From: Gordonibacter massiliensis (ex Traore et al. 2017)
Lineage (GTDB): Bacteria > Actinomycetota > Coriobacteriia > Coriobacteriales > Eggerthellaceae
Direction: 5' to 3'
Assembly (NCBI GenBank): GCA_900170005.1
Contig: LT827128.1
Span: forward strand, 2,724,168 to 2,788,167
Length of the DNA: 64,000 bases
Shown: positions 33,938 through 41,403 of the stretch, in pieces
Position numbering within the stretch: the stretch's first letter is position 1
Layout of the letters: the number at the start of each line of letters is the position of its first letter
Notes under the pieces: generated by a model
Database searches by the model: none
What the model saw: only the letters and a program-made list of their open reading frames with translations
What the model was told of the DNA's origin: nothing
Translations under genes and position numbers: made by a program

Positions 33938-34291
33938 CGAACGAACCGGCCTGCAACCAGGCTGACCGAGCCGACCAGGCTTGGGTAAAACCGAATCGCC
34001 CCCGCTTCCCGAGCCGACGAAAGGTTCGAGAAGCGGGGGCTTTTTTGCGCGCTGCGCCGTACAAGCCGGGGTGGTGCAACCCTTCGAGGCTCGTTGTGGC
34101 TTTTCCGAAAAGCAATCGATCTTCCGAAAAAAAGACACTCGGGCCGATGTGCCTAACGATGCGTGACGATGCCGGCTCTCTGCAAATTGAAGGCCCCGCG
34201 ACTCCTTTCTACCATGGGAACCAAGCACGAAGCCGAACGAGTCTTCGGTGGATGCAAGGTTCGTACAGCGAGGAGAAGGAGGAGCTGCCCC
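33938..34291. other. Gap after the beta-helix gene, with a terminator and the next promoter
   Basis: About 350 bases. The first 110 hold a strong terminator (33998-34046). The remaining 240 are less GC-rich and have no supported gene; they should hold the promoter of the zinc-ribbon/MFS/molybdoenzyme operon. A run of A in CCGAAAAAAAGACAC lies near 34127. Confidence 0.5.
33998..34046 (+). terminator. Rho-independent terminator after the beta-helix gene
   Basis: GCCCCCGCTTC (33998-34008) pairs perfectly with GAAGCGGGGGC (34030-34040), followed by TTTTTT. Confidence 0.9.
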
Positions 34292-34486
34292 ATGTGCTTC
34301 AGATCGTCATCGGCAGGTTTCGAGAAAAAGTGCCCGAAATGCGCAACGCCTTACGAGGGCGATGCTACGGTGTGCCCGAAGTGCGGTGCCGCGCTTCCCG
34401 CCGCCAGGGCCGCGGGTGCGCCGGGCGCGCCCGCGGCGCCGGGAGCGCCGAAGGCCCCCGCGGCTCCGGGAACGTCGGGCCGGTAG
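34292..34486 (+). CDS. Small zinc-ribbon protein heading the molybdoenzyme locus
   Basis: 64 residues from the ATG at 34292, with GGAGAAGGAGGAG upstream. A single zinc ribbon has C14, C17, C28 and C31 (KKCPKCATPYEGDATVCPKC). The rest is an Ala/Pro/Gly tail. It precedes the first MFS gene by 94 bases on the same strand. A second small Cys-rich protein (40119) ends the locus. Its role is unknown; it may be a metal-binding accessory or regulator. Confidence 0.62.
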   Translation: MCFRSSSAGFEKKCPKCATPYEGDATVCPKCGAALPAARAAGAPGAPAAPGAPKAPAAPGTSGR

Positions 34487-34580
34487 CCTCGCGAAGGGCG
34501 TGGCGTGCGCGGGTTCGGGCCCGCGTGGTAGGGGAGCGTCGAAGAGGAAGGCCGCACCGCGGCCGGAAAGAAGGAAGGGT

Positions 34581-35840
34581 ATGAGCGTAGAGGCGAAGAA
34601 AGCCCAGATCAACCAAACGGGTCGCGCATGGGTGGTGGCCACCATCGCCATCATCGCGTCCATTTTGATCTCGGCTAACAGCAACAAGCTGCCCGCCACC
34701 ATGTCGCTGGTCATTCCGGCGTTGGGTATCGATACGGGCACGGCCGGCAACATCATGTCGTTGAACGGCTACGTGGGTTTCGTGCTGGCGTTCGTGGCCG
34801 CCAGCATCATCATGAAGTTCGGAACGAAGAAATCGACGCTCATGGTGCTGGCATGCGCGGTGGTCGGTGCCGTTATCAGCGCGTTCGCCACCGACTACAT
34901 CGTCTTGGTTGTCGGCCGCCTTATCGAGGGCGTGGGTTACGCCTGCATCGGAACGGTCATCCCGGTGCTGTTCTCGGAGTGGTTCCCCCCGTCCAAGCGC
35001 GGCGTTCCCATGGGCATCTTTTCCGTATGGGTGCCGCTGGGCTCCATGTTCATCATGGGCACGTCCGGTTTCTTCTTCAACGAGGCCGATCCCGCCAGCT
35101 ACCATGCCGTGTTCTGGTTCGTCGCCGCGCTGCTGGCCGTTATCACCGTGGTGTGGGCGGTGGCCGTGCGCAATCCCCAGGTGTCCTACCTCGAGCAGGA
35201 ATCCGGCCCGAACGCCGAGAAGCCCAAGGTTTCCGAAGGCTTCAAGAGCCTGTCCTGCTGGGTTGCCATGGTGGCGTTCGCGGCGTTCGCTTTGGGCACC
35301 GCCTGCGTCATGAACTTCGAGACGCTTTACATGGTGCAGACCATGGGCATGGACCAGGCGTCTGCGAACGGCATGCTGAACGTGGCGAACATCGCCGTGG
35401 TCGTCGGCGGCATCGGCATCGGCTTCGTCATGAACGCCGTCAAGAGCAACAAAGGGCGCCTGGGCATCTTGGTGGTTTGCTCGGCCGTGCTCGGCGCCAG
35501 CTTCGCCATGGCCTACACGGTGAGCGACGCGATGCTGGTTCCCTGGCTTATCGTGTTCGGCCTTTCCAACGGCGTGGTCCCCGCCATCTTCTTCACCATG
35601 GTGGCCGAAATCGCCCCGCGCCCGGCGTTGGCCAGCGTGTCGTCCACGCTCATGAGCTGCGGACAGTGCGTCGGCGGCATCCTGTTCGGCATTGTGGGCG
35701 CCGTGGTGACGGCTGCCGGTTGGGCGGCGTGCACCGGGCTGCTCGCGGGCGTGGGACTCGTGCTGTTCCTGGGGTCGTTGGCCTTGTTTCTGGTCCTGCG
35801 CGCCCGGGACAAGAAGCGAGATGATGCCGCTGTTCAATAG
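34581..35840 (+). CDS. MFS transporter (molybdoenzyme locus, first copy)
   Basis: 419 residues from the ATG at 34581, preceded by AAGGAAGGG; the open frame begins 333 bases earlier, but that part overlaps the zinc-ribbon gene. About 12 TMs: the first half carries GRLIEGVGYACIGTVIPVLF and WFPPSKRG, resembling the MFS motif between helices 4 and 6. It belongs to the MFS type frequent beside Eggerthellaceae catechol-converting molybdoenzymes. It probably moves the enzyme's aromatic or organic substrate or product. The enzyme gene follows 56 bases later. Confidence 0.85.
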   Translation: MSVEAKKAQINQTGRAWVVATIAIIASILISANSNKLPATMSLVIPALGIDTGTAGNIMSLNGYVGFVLAFVAASIIMKFGTKKSTLMVLACAVVGAVISAFATDYIVLVVGRLIEGVGYACIGTVIPVLFSEWFPPSKRGVPMGIFSVWVPLGSMFIMGTSGFFFNEADPASYHAVFWFVAALLAVITVVWAVAVRNPQVSYLEQESGPNAEKPKVSEGFKSLSCWVAMVAFAAFALGTACVMNFETLYMVQTMGMDQASANGMLNVANIAVVVGGIGIGFVMNAVKSNKGRLGILVVCSAVLGASFAMAYTVSDAMLVPWLIVFGLSNGVVPAIFFTMVAEIAPRPALASVSSTLMSCGQCVGGILFGIVGAVVTAAGWAACTGLLAGVGLVLFLGSLALFLVLRARDKKRDDAAVQ

Positions 35841-35896
35841 GGGATTTCAATTCTTCGCAAGACGAGTGCAGCGAATCAAGAGGTAAGGAGAAGGTT

Positions 35897-38377
35897 ATGG
35901 AATTCAAAAACGATCTAGGCAAGCCGTGGAAGTTCCAGGACGGCGACTTCACGGTCGTGCGCTCCTCGGTGTGGTCGCCCCCGGGGTGCCATCCGGTGGG
36001 GTGCGGCATCAAGATCTACGTGGACAAGGACGGCCGCCTGGACCATATCGAGGGCGACGAGAACGACCCGATCACGCACGGCCGCCTGTGCCCGCGGTGC
36101 CTGGCGCTGAAGGACTACGTGTACAACCCGTCGCGCGTGGTCTACCCCATGCGGCGCGCGAAGGAGGAGCGCGGCAACGCCGACGCTTGGGAGCGCTGCA
36201 CGTGGGACGAGGCGCTCGACCTCATCATGGACAACTGGAAGCGTCTGACCGAGCAGCACGGCCGCGAGACCATGGCCATCTTCGTGGGCACCGGGCGCGA
36301 CGGCATGCTGTCGCAGGACTTCCAGCTGAGCATCTTCCGCACGCCGAACCTGGCGTACACGCAGTCGGGCTACGCCTGTTACCAGCCGCGCATGACGGCC
36401 TCGAACATGGTGCTGGGCGCGCTGTACCCCGAGCTCGACTACGCCGGCGGTCTTCCCGGAGGCTACGACGACCCGCAGTACCAGGTGCCCGAGCTCATGA
36501 TCCTGTGGGGTAAGATGCCCCTGGCGTCGAACCCGGACGGGTTCTTCGGCCATTCCGTCATCGACCTCATGAAGCGCGGCGCGAAGCTCGTGACCATCGA
36601 CCCGCGCGTGAACTGGCTGGCCACGCGCTCGGTGGTGCAGCTGCGCCTGCGCAACGGCACCGACGCGGCGCTGGCCATGGCGCTGTGCAACATCATCATC
36701 AGCGAGGACCTGTACGACCACGACTTCGTGGAGCGCTGGTGCTACGGCTTCGACGAGTTCGCCGAGCGCGTGGCCTACATGACGCCGGAAAACGCCGCCA
36801 AGATATGCGAGATCCCCGTCGAGGACATCTACCGCGTGGCGCGCATGTACGCCGCCGCCAAGCCGGCGTCCATCGCCTGGGGCCTGGCGTTCGACCAGAA
36901 CACGAACGGCATGCAGGCGGGGCACTGCGTGCTGAGCATGATCTGCCTGACGGGCAACCTCGATGTGCCGGGCGGCAACGTGGTGGCCGACCTGTCCATG
37001 CCGGAGGACCTGACGAGCGAAGCGGCTGCGGGCGGTGCCGAGGACTTCAACGACACTCGCTCGTTCATCACCGAGGGCTGGTACCAGATGACCGAGGAAG
37101 AGCGCGGCAAGGCGCTCGGCATGGACAAGTACCCGCTGTACTGCAACCAGATCACGGGCGCCCAGGCCGATTGCGTGCTCGATGCGCTCGAAACGGAAGA
37201 GCCCTATCCCGTTCGCATGGCATGGGTTGCCAACAGCAACCTCATCGCCCCCACGAACTCCGCCGAGCCCACCCGCTGGCATGCCGCCATGGTGAAGTCC
37301 ATCGAGTTCGCCTTCGGCACCGACTGCTTCATCACGCCCACCATCCAGGCGGTGTGCGATGTGTTCCTGCCCATTACCACCGTCGCCGAGCACGACGGCG
37401 TGAACCGCACGCACTACGGCGCGGCCTCCATCACCACCGGCTGCGGCAACAAGGCCGTCACCGTGGGCGAGGCAAAGTGCGACCTGGAGATATACTGCCT
37501 GCTGGCCGAGCGCATGGCCGCGATGTTCCCCGACGACCCCAAGGCCTGCTTCGCGCACGAGAAGTACCCCGACTACCACGACTACCTGAACAAGAACCGC
37601 CTGGAGGGCCGCCACGACTTCGAGGACGTGAAGCAGCTCGTCAAATTCAAGCGCGCCGTCTACTATCGCAAGTACGAGACGGGCAAGCTGCGCCCCGACG
37701 GCCAGCCCGGCTTCCTCACGCCCACGGGGCGCGTGGAGCTGTGGTCGTCGCAGTACAACGACAACGGCATGGACCCGCTGCCGTACTACTACGAGCCGGA
37801 CTTGAGTCCGCGCATCCCCGAAAAGACGGCCGAGGACTTGAACCTCAAGAAGAACCCCCGCATCTCCGACGAGCTGGACGCGAAGTGGCACGAGCGCGAC
37901 CTGTCCCACGAGGAGATCATCGAGAAGTACCCGTTCATCCTGTCCACGGGGCACCGCCGCTACTCGTCGTTCCATAGCGAGCACCGCCAGATCGCCGTGC
38001 TGCGCGAGATCGACCCGAACCCCATGCTGGAGATCAACCCCGCCGACGCCGAGAGGCTGGGCCTGGCCGACGGCCAGTGGTGCGAGATCGAGAACATGTT
38101 CGGCAAGGCCAAGTACAAGGCCCGCCTCATGCCCACCATCAAGCAGGGCCACGTGGAGGCCGACCACGGGTGGTGGTTCCCCGAGCAGGACGGCAGCGAG
38201 CCCAGCCTGTTCGGCGTGTGGCAGTCGAACTGCAACGACCTGGTGCCCATGCACCACAACAATGCGCTCGGATTCGGCGCCCCCTACAAGAGCGCCTGCT
38301 GCAACGTCGTTCCCCTGAAGGAGAGCTACGACGTGGACATGAACGCGTTCGCCGAGAAGTTTGGAAAGCTGGTGTAA
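35897..38377 (+). CDS. Molybdopterin oxidoreductase of the acetylene-hydratase/catechol-dehydroxylase-like group
   Basis: 826 residues with no Tat signal, so probably cytoplasmic. The N-terminal Fe-S segment has C31, C36, C65 and C68 (PPGCHPVGCG ... GRLCPRCLALK); the usual first ligand is a Pro. Central bis-MGD regions include LVTIDPRVNWLATRS, LRNGTDAALAMALCNIII and ASIAWGLAFDQNTNG, close to acetylene hydratase from memory. In the Mo-ligand region, SGYACYQPRM puts C161 where acetylene hydratase has its Cys ligand. The C-terminal domain starts about 690 (FILSTGHRRYSSFHSEHRQI). Related gut enzymes remove hydroxyls from catechols or hydrate/transhydroxylate; the substrate here is unproven. Overlapping organisation with the FeS subunit (2-base gap) supports a two-subunit enzyme. 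Confidence 0.85.
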   Translation: MEFKNDLGKPWKFQDGDFTVVRSSVWSPPGCHPVGCGIKIYVDKDGRLDHIEGDENDPITHGRLCPRCLALKDYVYNPSRVVYPMRRAKEERGNADAWERCTWDEALDLIMDNWKRLTEQHGRETMAIFVGTGRDGMLSQDFQLSIFRTPNLAYTQSGYACYQPRMTASNMVLGALYPELDYAGGLPGGYDDPQYQVPELMILWGKMPLASNPDGFFGHSVIDLMKRGAKLVTIDPRVNWLATRSVVQLRLRNGTDAALAMALCNIIISEDLYDHDFVERWCYGFDEFAERVAYMTPENAAKICEIPVEDIYRVARMYAAAKPASIAWGLAFDQNTNGMQAGHCVLSMICLTGNLDVPGGNVVADLSMPEDLTSEAAAGGAEDFNDTRSFITEGWYQMTEEERGKALGMDKYPLYCNQITGAQADCVLDALETEEPYPVRMAWVANSNLIAPTNSAEPTRWHAAMVKSIEFAFGTDCFITPTIQAVCDVFLPITTVAEHDGVNRTHYGAASITTGCGNKAVTVGEAKCDLEIYCLLAERMAAMFPDDPKACFAHEKYPDYHDYLNKNRLEGRHDFEDVKQLVKFKRAVYYRKYETGKLRPDGQPGFLTPTGRVELWSSQYNDNGMDPLPYYYEPDLSPRIPEKTAEDLNLKKNPRISDELDAKWHERDLSHEEIIEKYPFILSTGHRRYSSFHSEHRQIAVLREIDPNPMLEINPADAERLGLADGQWCEIENMFGKAKYKARLMPTIKQGHVEADHGWWFPEQDGSEPSLFGVWQSNCNDLVPMHHNNALGFGAPYKSACCNVVPLKESYDVDMNAFAEKFGKLV

Positions 38378-38379
38378 CC

Positions 38380-38733
38380 ATGCCTAAATACGCGCTTTTG
38401 ATCGACTACGAGTACTGCACGGGCTGCCAGTCCTGCGAGGTGGCCTGCAAGGAGGAGCATAACTTCCCCGTGGGCAAGTGGGGCATCCGCGTGCTGGACG
38501 AGGGTCCCTGGCAGAAGGACGACGCCAAGGACGAGGGCAGCTGCTTCAACTGGAACAAGATACCCGTGCCCACCGACCTGTGCGACCTGTGCGCGAGCCG
38601 CGTGGAAGACGGCCGCGAGCCCGTGTGCGTGCACAACTGCCTGGGCGACTGCATGCGCTTCGGCACCGTCGAGGAGATGGCGGCGGAGCTGGCTCGGAAA
38701 CCGAAGCAGGTTCTGTGGGCTCCCACCGACTAA
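38380..38733 (+). CDS. 4Fe-4S electron-transfer subunit of the molybdoenzyme
   Basis: 117 residues from the ATG 3 bases after the catalytic subunit stop. The first cluster motif is C13-x2-C16-x2-C19-x3-C23 (EYCTGCQSCEVACKEEH). A second Cys set is C68-x2-C71-x11-C83-x3-C87-x3-C91. It is shorter than DmsB-type subunits (about 200) with four clusters. It should carry electrons to or from the molybdenum active site. The pairing argues for a redox reaction (such as reductive dehydroxylation) rather than a hydratase, which needs no partner. Confidence 0.87.
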   Translation: MPKYALLIDYEYCTGCQSCEVACKEEHNFPVGKWGIRVLDEGPWQKDDAKDEGSCFNWNKIPVPTDLCDLCASRVEDGREPVCVHNCLGDCMRFGTVEEMAAELARKPKQVLWAPTD

Positions 38734-38766
38734 GCGGGCATCTTCGTATATCCTAAGCGGACGTTC

Positions 38767-38798
38767 GCATCCCCGGTCTTGCACGAGGCCGGGGATGC
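38767..38798. terminator. Hairpin between the FeS subunit and the second MFS gene
   Basis: GCATCCCCGG/CCGGGGATGC, a 10-bp perfect stem without a T run. It may partly uncouple the second transporter from the enzyme genes. Confidence 0.5.
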
Positions 38799-38848
38799 GG
38801 GGGCGCCCGGCACGCCTTTCGGGGCGCGTGCCAACGTAAGGAGGGGCT

Positions 38849-40111
38849 ATGGAGGCACAGGGGAAGTCGGCGGCGGTGCCGACTGTCTTGAACGTTGTGG
38901 GCATTCTGGCGCTGTTCTGCACCATGAGCGAGTTCGCCATTCTAACGCCTTCGATAGCGGCGTTCTCCCATCATTTCGCGGACACGAGCATCACCACCAT
39001 CATGTTCGCGAACAGCATCACCGGCATCGTGTCCGTGCCGGTGAGCATCTTGTCGGGCGCGGTGCTGCACCGCATAGGGTTCAAACCGGCTGCCGTCATT
39101 GGCATCTTGGTCATGTCCGTGGGCGGCGCGTTCCCGTTCCTCATGCCGGATATCACGGACTACGCGCCCGTCATCGTTTCGCGCGTTATCGTGGGTTTGG
39201 GCCTGGGCGTCATGTTTCCGGTGGGCAACGCCACCATCATCGCGTTCTTCGACGGCGAGCAACGGTCGCGGTTGCTGGGGCTTGGTATAACCATACAGTT
39301 CGTGTTCAACCTGCTGTACACGACGGTGGCCGGCTACCTGACCGAGATCGGCTGGAACTACTCGTTCCTCGCGTACCTCATCGGTTTCGGGCCGCTGGTC
39401 GCGGCGTTGGCGTGGATGCCGGAGGCAAAGCCGCTCGTCGCCGCGCAGCGCCAGCGCAGCCGGCAGGCGAGCAAGGGCCCCAAGGAGAAGGTACCCCGGG
39501 CCATTTGGGGCTACGCGCTGTTCGCGCTGGCCGCATGGACGTGCGTGGTCACGGTGCAGGTGGTCACGTCGACCATCCTGGACGTGCGCGGGCTGGCCGG
39601 TCCGGGCGAAGCGGCGCTGGTCATCAACTGCTGCGGCGTCGGCACCATCCTGTGCGGGCTGCTGTTCCCGTATCTGGTGAGGCTTTTCAAAACCAGGTTG
39701 TTCGGCGTCTCGGCGTTGCTCGTGGTCGTGGGCATCGTTCCCTGCTTTCTTGCCGACAACCCGTTCGTGTACGCGCTCGGCGTATTCGTGCTCGGGTTTG
39801 GAGGTTCGGCCTTCTTCACGGCTGCCCAGAACGCCACCGGCAACATCGCGCCGAAAAGTCGCGTGCCGTTCGTGAGCGGCGTTATGACCTCGATGATGAA
39901 TCTGGGGCCGTTCATCGGTCCGTATTTGTTCGCCGCTTCGGTCGCGGCCGTTCCGTCGCTTGGCAACGACGCGGTGTTCCCCGTGCTCATCGCGCTTGGC
40001 GCGATCGTGGCAGCGGTGGGGCTCGTTCATCCCATGAAGGCGCTGAACGTATCCTGCGCACCAGAAAAAAGCGAAGCTTGCGCGGCGGACGCCCGATCGG
40101 AATCGCGGTGA
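38849..40111 (+). CDS. MFS transporter (molybdoenzyme locus, second copy)
   Basis: 420 residues, about 12 TMs. ACGTAAGGAGGGG before the ATG is a strong site. It carries VSRVIVGLGLGVMFPVGNAT (helix 4 region), a long central basic loop (QRQRSRQASKGPKEK) and FGGSAFFTAAQNATGN in helix 10. It is distinct from the 34581 transporter. Two transporters flanking one enzyme suggest separate import and export, or substrate and product exchange. Confidence 0.85.
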   Translation: MEAQGKSAAVPTVLNVVGILALFCTMSEFAILTPSIAAFSHHFADTSITTIMFANSITGIVSVPVSILSGAVLHRIGFKPAAVIGILVMSVGGAFPFLMPDITDYAPVIVSRVIVGLGLGVMFPVGNATIIAFFDGEQRSRLLGLGITIQFVFNLLYTTVAGYLTEIGWNYSFLAYLIGFGPLVAALAWMPEAKPLVAAQRQRSRQASKGPKEKVPRAIWGYALFALAAWTCVVTVQVVTSTILDVRGLAGPGEAALVINCCGVGTILCGLLFPYLVRLFKTRLFGVSALLVVVGIVPCFLADNPFVYALGVFVLGFGGSAFFTAAQNATGNIAPKSRVPFVSGVMTSMMNLGPFIGPYLFAASVAAVPSLGNDAVFPVLIALGAIVAAVGLVHPMKALNVSCAPEKSEACAADARSESR

Positions 40112-40118
40112 TCGCGCC

Positions 40119-40319
40119 ATGACCCGCTGCGCGTTCGGTTGCATCCACTGCGGCAAATGCGGTCCCGCGTCCCGCGAGGGCATGGTGAAGCCGAACCCGT
40201 CCGGCTACTGCGCGTTCTGCAAGACGCAGAACGCCGCCGACGCGACGACGTGCGCTTTATGCGGCAAGCCGCTGCCTCGTGCGCCCGGCGTCCGAAAGGA
40301 TGCGGCCCCTTTGCGATAA
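40119..40319 (+). CDS. Small Cys-rich (double zinc-ribbon) protein
   Basis: 66 residues. Cys pairs: C4/C8/C11/C14 at the N-terminus and C31/C34 with C45/C48 (YCAFCKTQNAADATTCALCG). It begins 8 bases after the second MFS stop, so it is probably cotranscribed with it. Like the small protein at 34292, it is a short Cys-rich protein of the molybdoenzyme locus. Function unknown; metal storage, Fe-S assembly and regulation are all open. The C-terminus is basic and Pro-rich. Confidence 0.6.
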   Translation: MTRCAFGCIHCGKCGPASREGMVKPNPSGYCAFCKTQNAADATTCALCGKPLPRAPGVRKDAAPLR

Positions 40320-40323
40320 CGAG

Positions 40324-40917
40324 CTAGGGTTTCGGCGAAGCGGGCTTGAGCGGCGTGTCGAGCAGTTTGTACAGCTCGCGCGGAATGGCGTTGGCCAACC
40401 AGGTGCACAGCTCTTCGAGCGTGGCGTCGTAAGCGCCGTAATGCCATTTGGGAAGAAGATGCACCTCCAGCTCGACGGTGGCGTCCACTTGGAACTTCAG
40501 ACGCTCGGTGAGCTGGCGATGGTGGTAGTCGGTCAAAGTCTCTACCAGCGTTTTCCTGCGCAAGCGCGGCGCGTAATTGTCGATGGCGTTGTAGTCGTCC
40601 GACTTGGCCACGTTGCTGTAGAACTCGCTTCGCTCGGCGATGATGGTTTCCGAGATGTAGTATCCTTCGCGCCACGGAAGCGTCCGTCCGATCTCGTTCG
40701 CGCCTTTCGAGTAGGCGAAGTTCAAGTGCCACTGCGGAATGGCGAACTTGTCCGTGAAGTATCGGTAGAACGTCGCGCGGGATATATGGGCTTCGCTGCA
40801 TATCTGGGTGACGGTTATCTTGTCGAACGGCACGTTGCGCATGAGCGTGTCCAGGGCATCGAATATGCCCATCTTGGTTTTGAAGTCTTCCATCAACGAA
40901 GAAGCCGGTTCGTCCAT
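40324..40917 (-). CDS. TetR-family transcriptional regulator
   Basis: 197 residues. The HTH (about 28-55) reads FDKITVTQICSEAHISRATF followed by YRYFTDKF, typical of TetR. An in-frame Met at residue 9 is an alternative start. It converges on the molybdoenzyme locus (stop-to-stop gap of 4 bases) and is the only regulator beside it. A perfect palindrome 78 bases upstream (40995-41022) is its likely operator. The inducer may be the enzyme's substrate. Confidence 0.83.
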   Translation of the reverse strand: MDEPASSLMEDFKTKMGIFDALDTLMRNVPFDKITVTQICSEAHISRATFYRYFTDKFAIPQWHLNFAYSKGANEIGRTLPWREGYYISETIIAERSEFYSNVAKSDDYNAIDNYAPRLRRKTLVETLTDYHHRQLTERLKFQVDATVELEVHLLPKWHYGAYDATLEELCTWLANAIPRELYKLLDTPLKPASPKP

Positions 40918-40994
40918 ATCAGCCCTCCCCCCTTAACCGATATGACCATGCGGCCATTGTAGCATTGATCTTCCGAAGCGCTTCCGGGCGAAAC

Positions 40995-41022
40995 GTGAGA
41001 CAGATAGGATGATCTGTCTCAC
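40995..41022. promoter_or_regulatory. Perfect inverted repeat, probable TetR operator
   Basis: GTGAGACAGAT (40995-41005) and ATCTGTCTCAC (41012-41022) around a 6-base centre (aggatg). Size and spacing are typical of TetR operators. It lies upstream of the TetR gene and before the divergent zinc-ribbon gene. Confidence 0.65.
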
Positions 41023-41064
41023 GCGCGTGCGTTGCCGGTCTGTTCGGCTCATGGGCTTGGGACG

Positions 41065-41283
41065 ATGCGAAGGGCGGCGGGGCGGCGCGCGGCGTGCTCG
41101 CATTGCGGTAGCACGGAATTCGACGAAAGCCAGGCGCAGATCAACACGGCGGGGCTTACGTTCTTCGACCTCGACTGGGCTAACCGCAGCGCCACCGTGC
41201 CCACCTGTAGGCAGTGCGGGCATATCGAGCGGCTCCTTTCACGGATCACCGGCTTCCCACCTGAGCGCAGACGATATGAGTAG
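41065..41283 (+). CDS. Small zinc-ribbon nucleic-acid-binding-like protein
   Basis: 72 residues from an ATG at 41065; a TTG 33 bases earlier is possible. C11/C14 (CSHCGSTEFDE) and C48/C51 (CRQCGHIERL) with a central LTFFDLDW segment match the pattern of the YpzJ-type predicted zinc-ribbon family. It is oriented away from TetR across the shared operator. Ribosome binding site is weak. The IS110 left end starts about 7 bases after the stop, so the 3' context may have been altered by insertion. Confidence 0.55.
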   Translation: MRRAAGRRAACSHCGSTEFDESQAQINTAGLTFFDLDWANRSATVPTCRQCGHIERLLSRITGFPPERRRYE

Positions 41284-41289
41284 AGCAAC

Positions 41290-41401
41290 GTGAGCCCCTA
41301 CTCGTGCAGGTATTCACTTTCCGTGGGTCGGGGCCGATACTAGGCTCATCTACTAACCCGCGGCGACCGGCCAGGTTGCCACATGCACGGAAGGGGCTCA
41401 C
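41290..41401 (+). ncRNA. Structured left end of the IS110 element, candidate bridge-type RNA
   Basis: The region ends two bases before the transposase ATG. GTGAGCCCC (41290-41298) pairs perfectly with GGGGCTCAC (41393-41401). Nested inside, CGTGCA (41303-41308) pairs with TGCACG (41384-41389), and CCGTGGGT (41321-41328) pairs with ACCCGCGG (41356-41363), counting one G-U. Recent work established that IS110 elements encode a bridge RNA in their non-coding end that specifies target and donor. This structure fits that position but was not folded or compared computationally. Confidence 0.45.
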
Positions 41402-41403
41402 TC

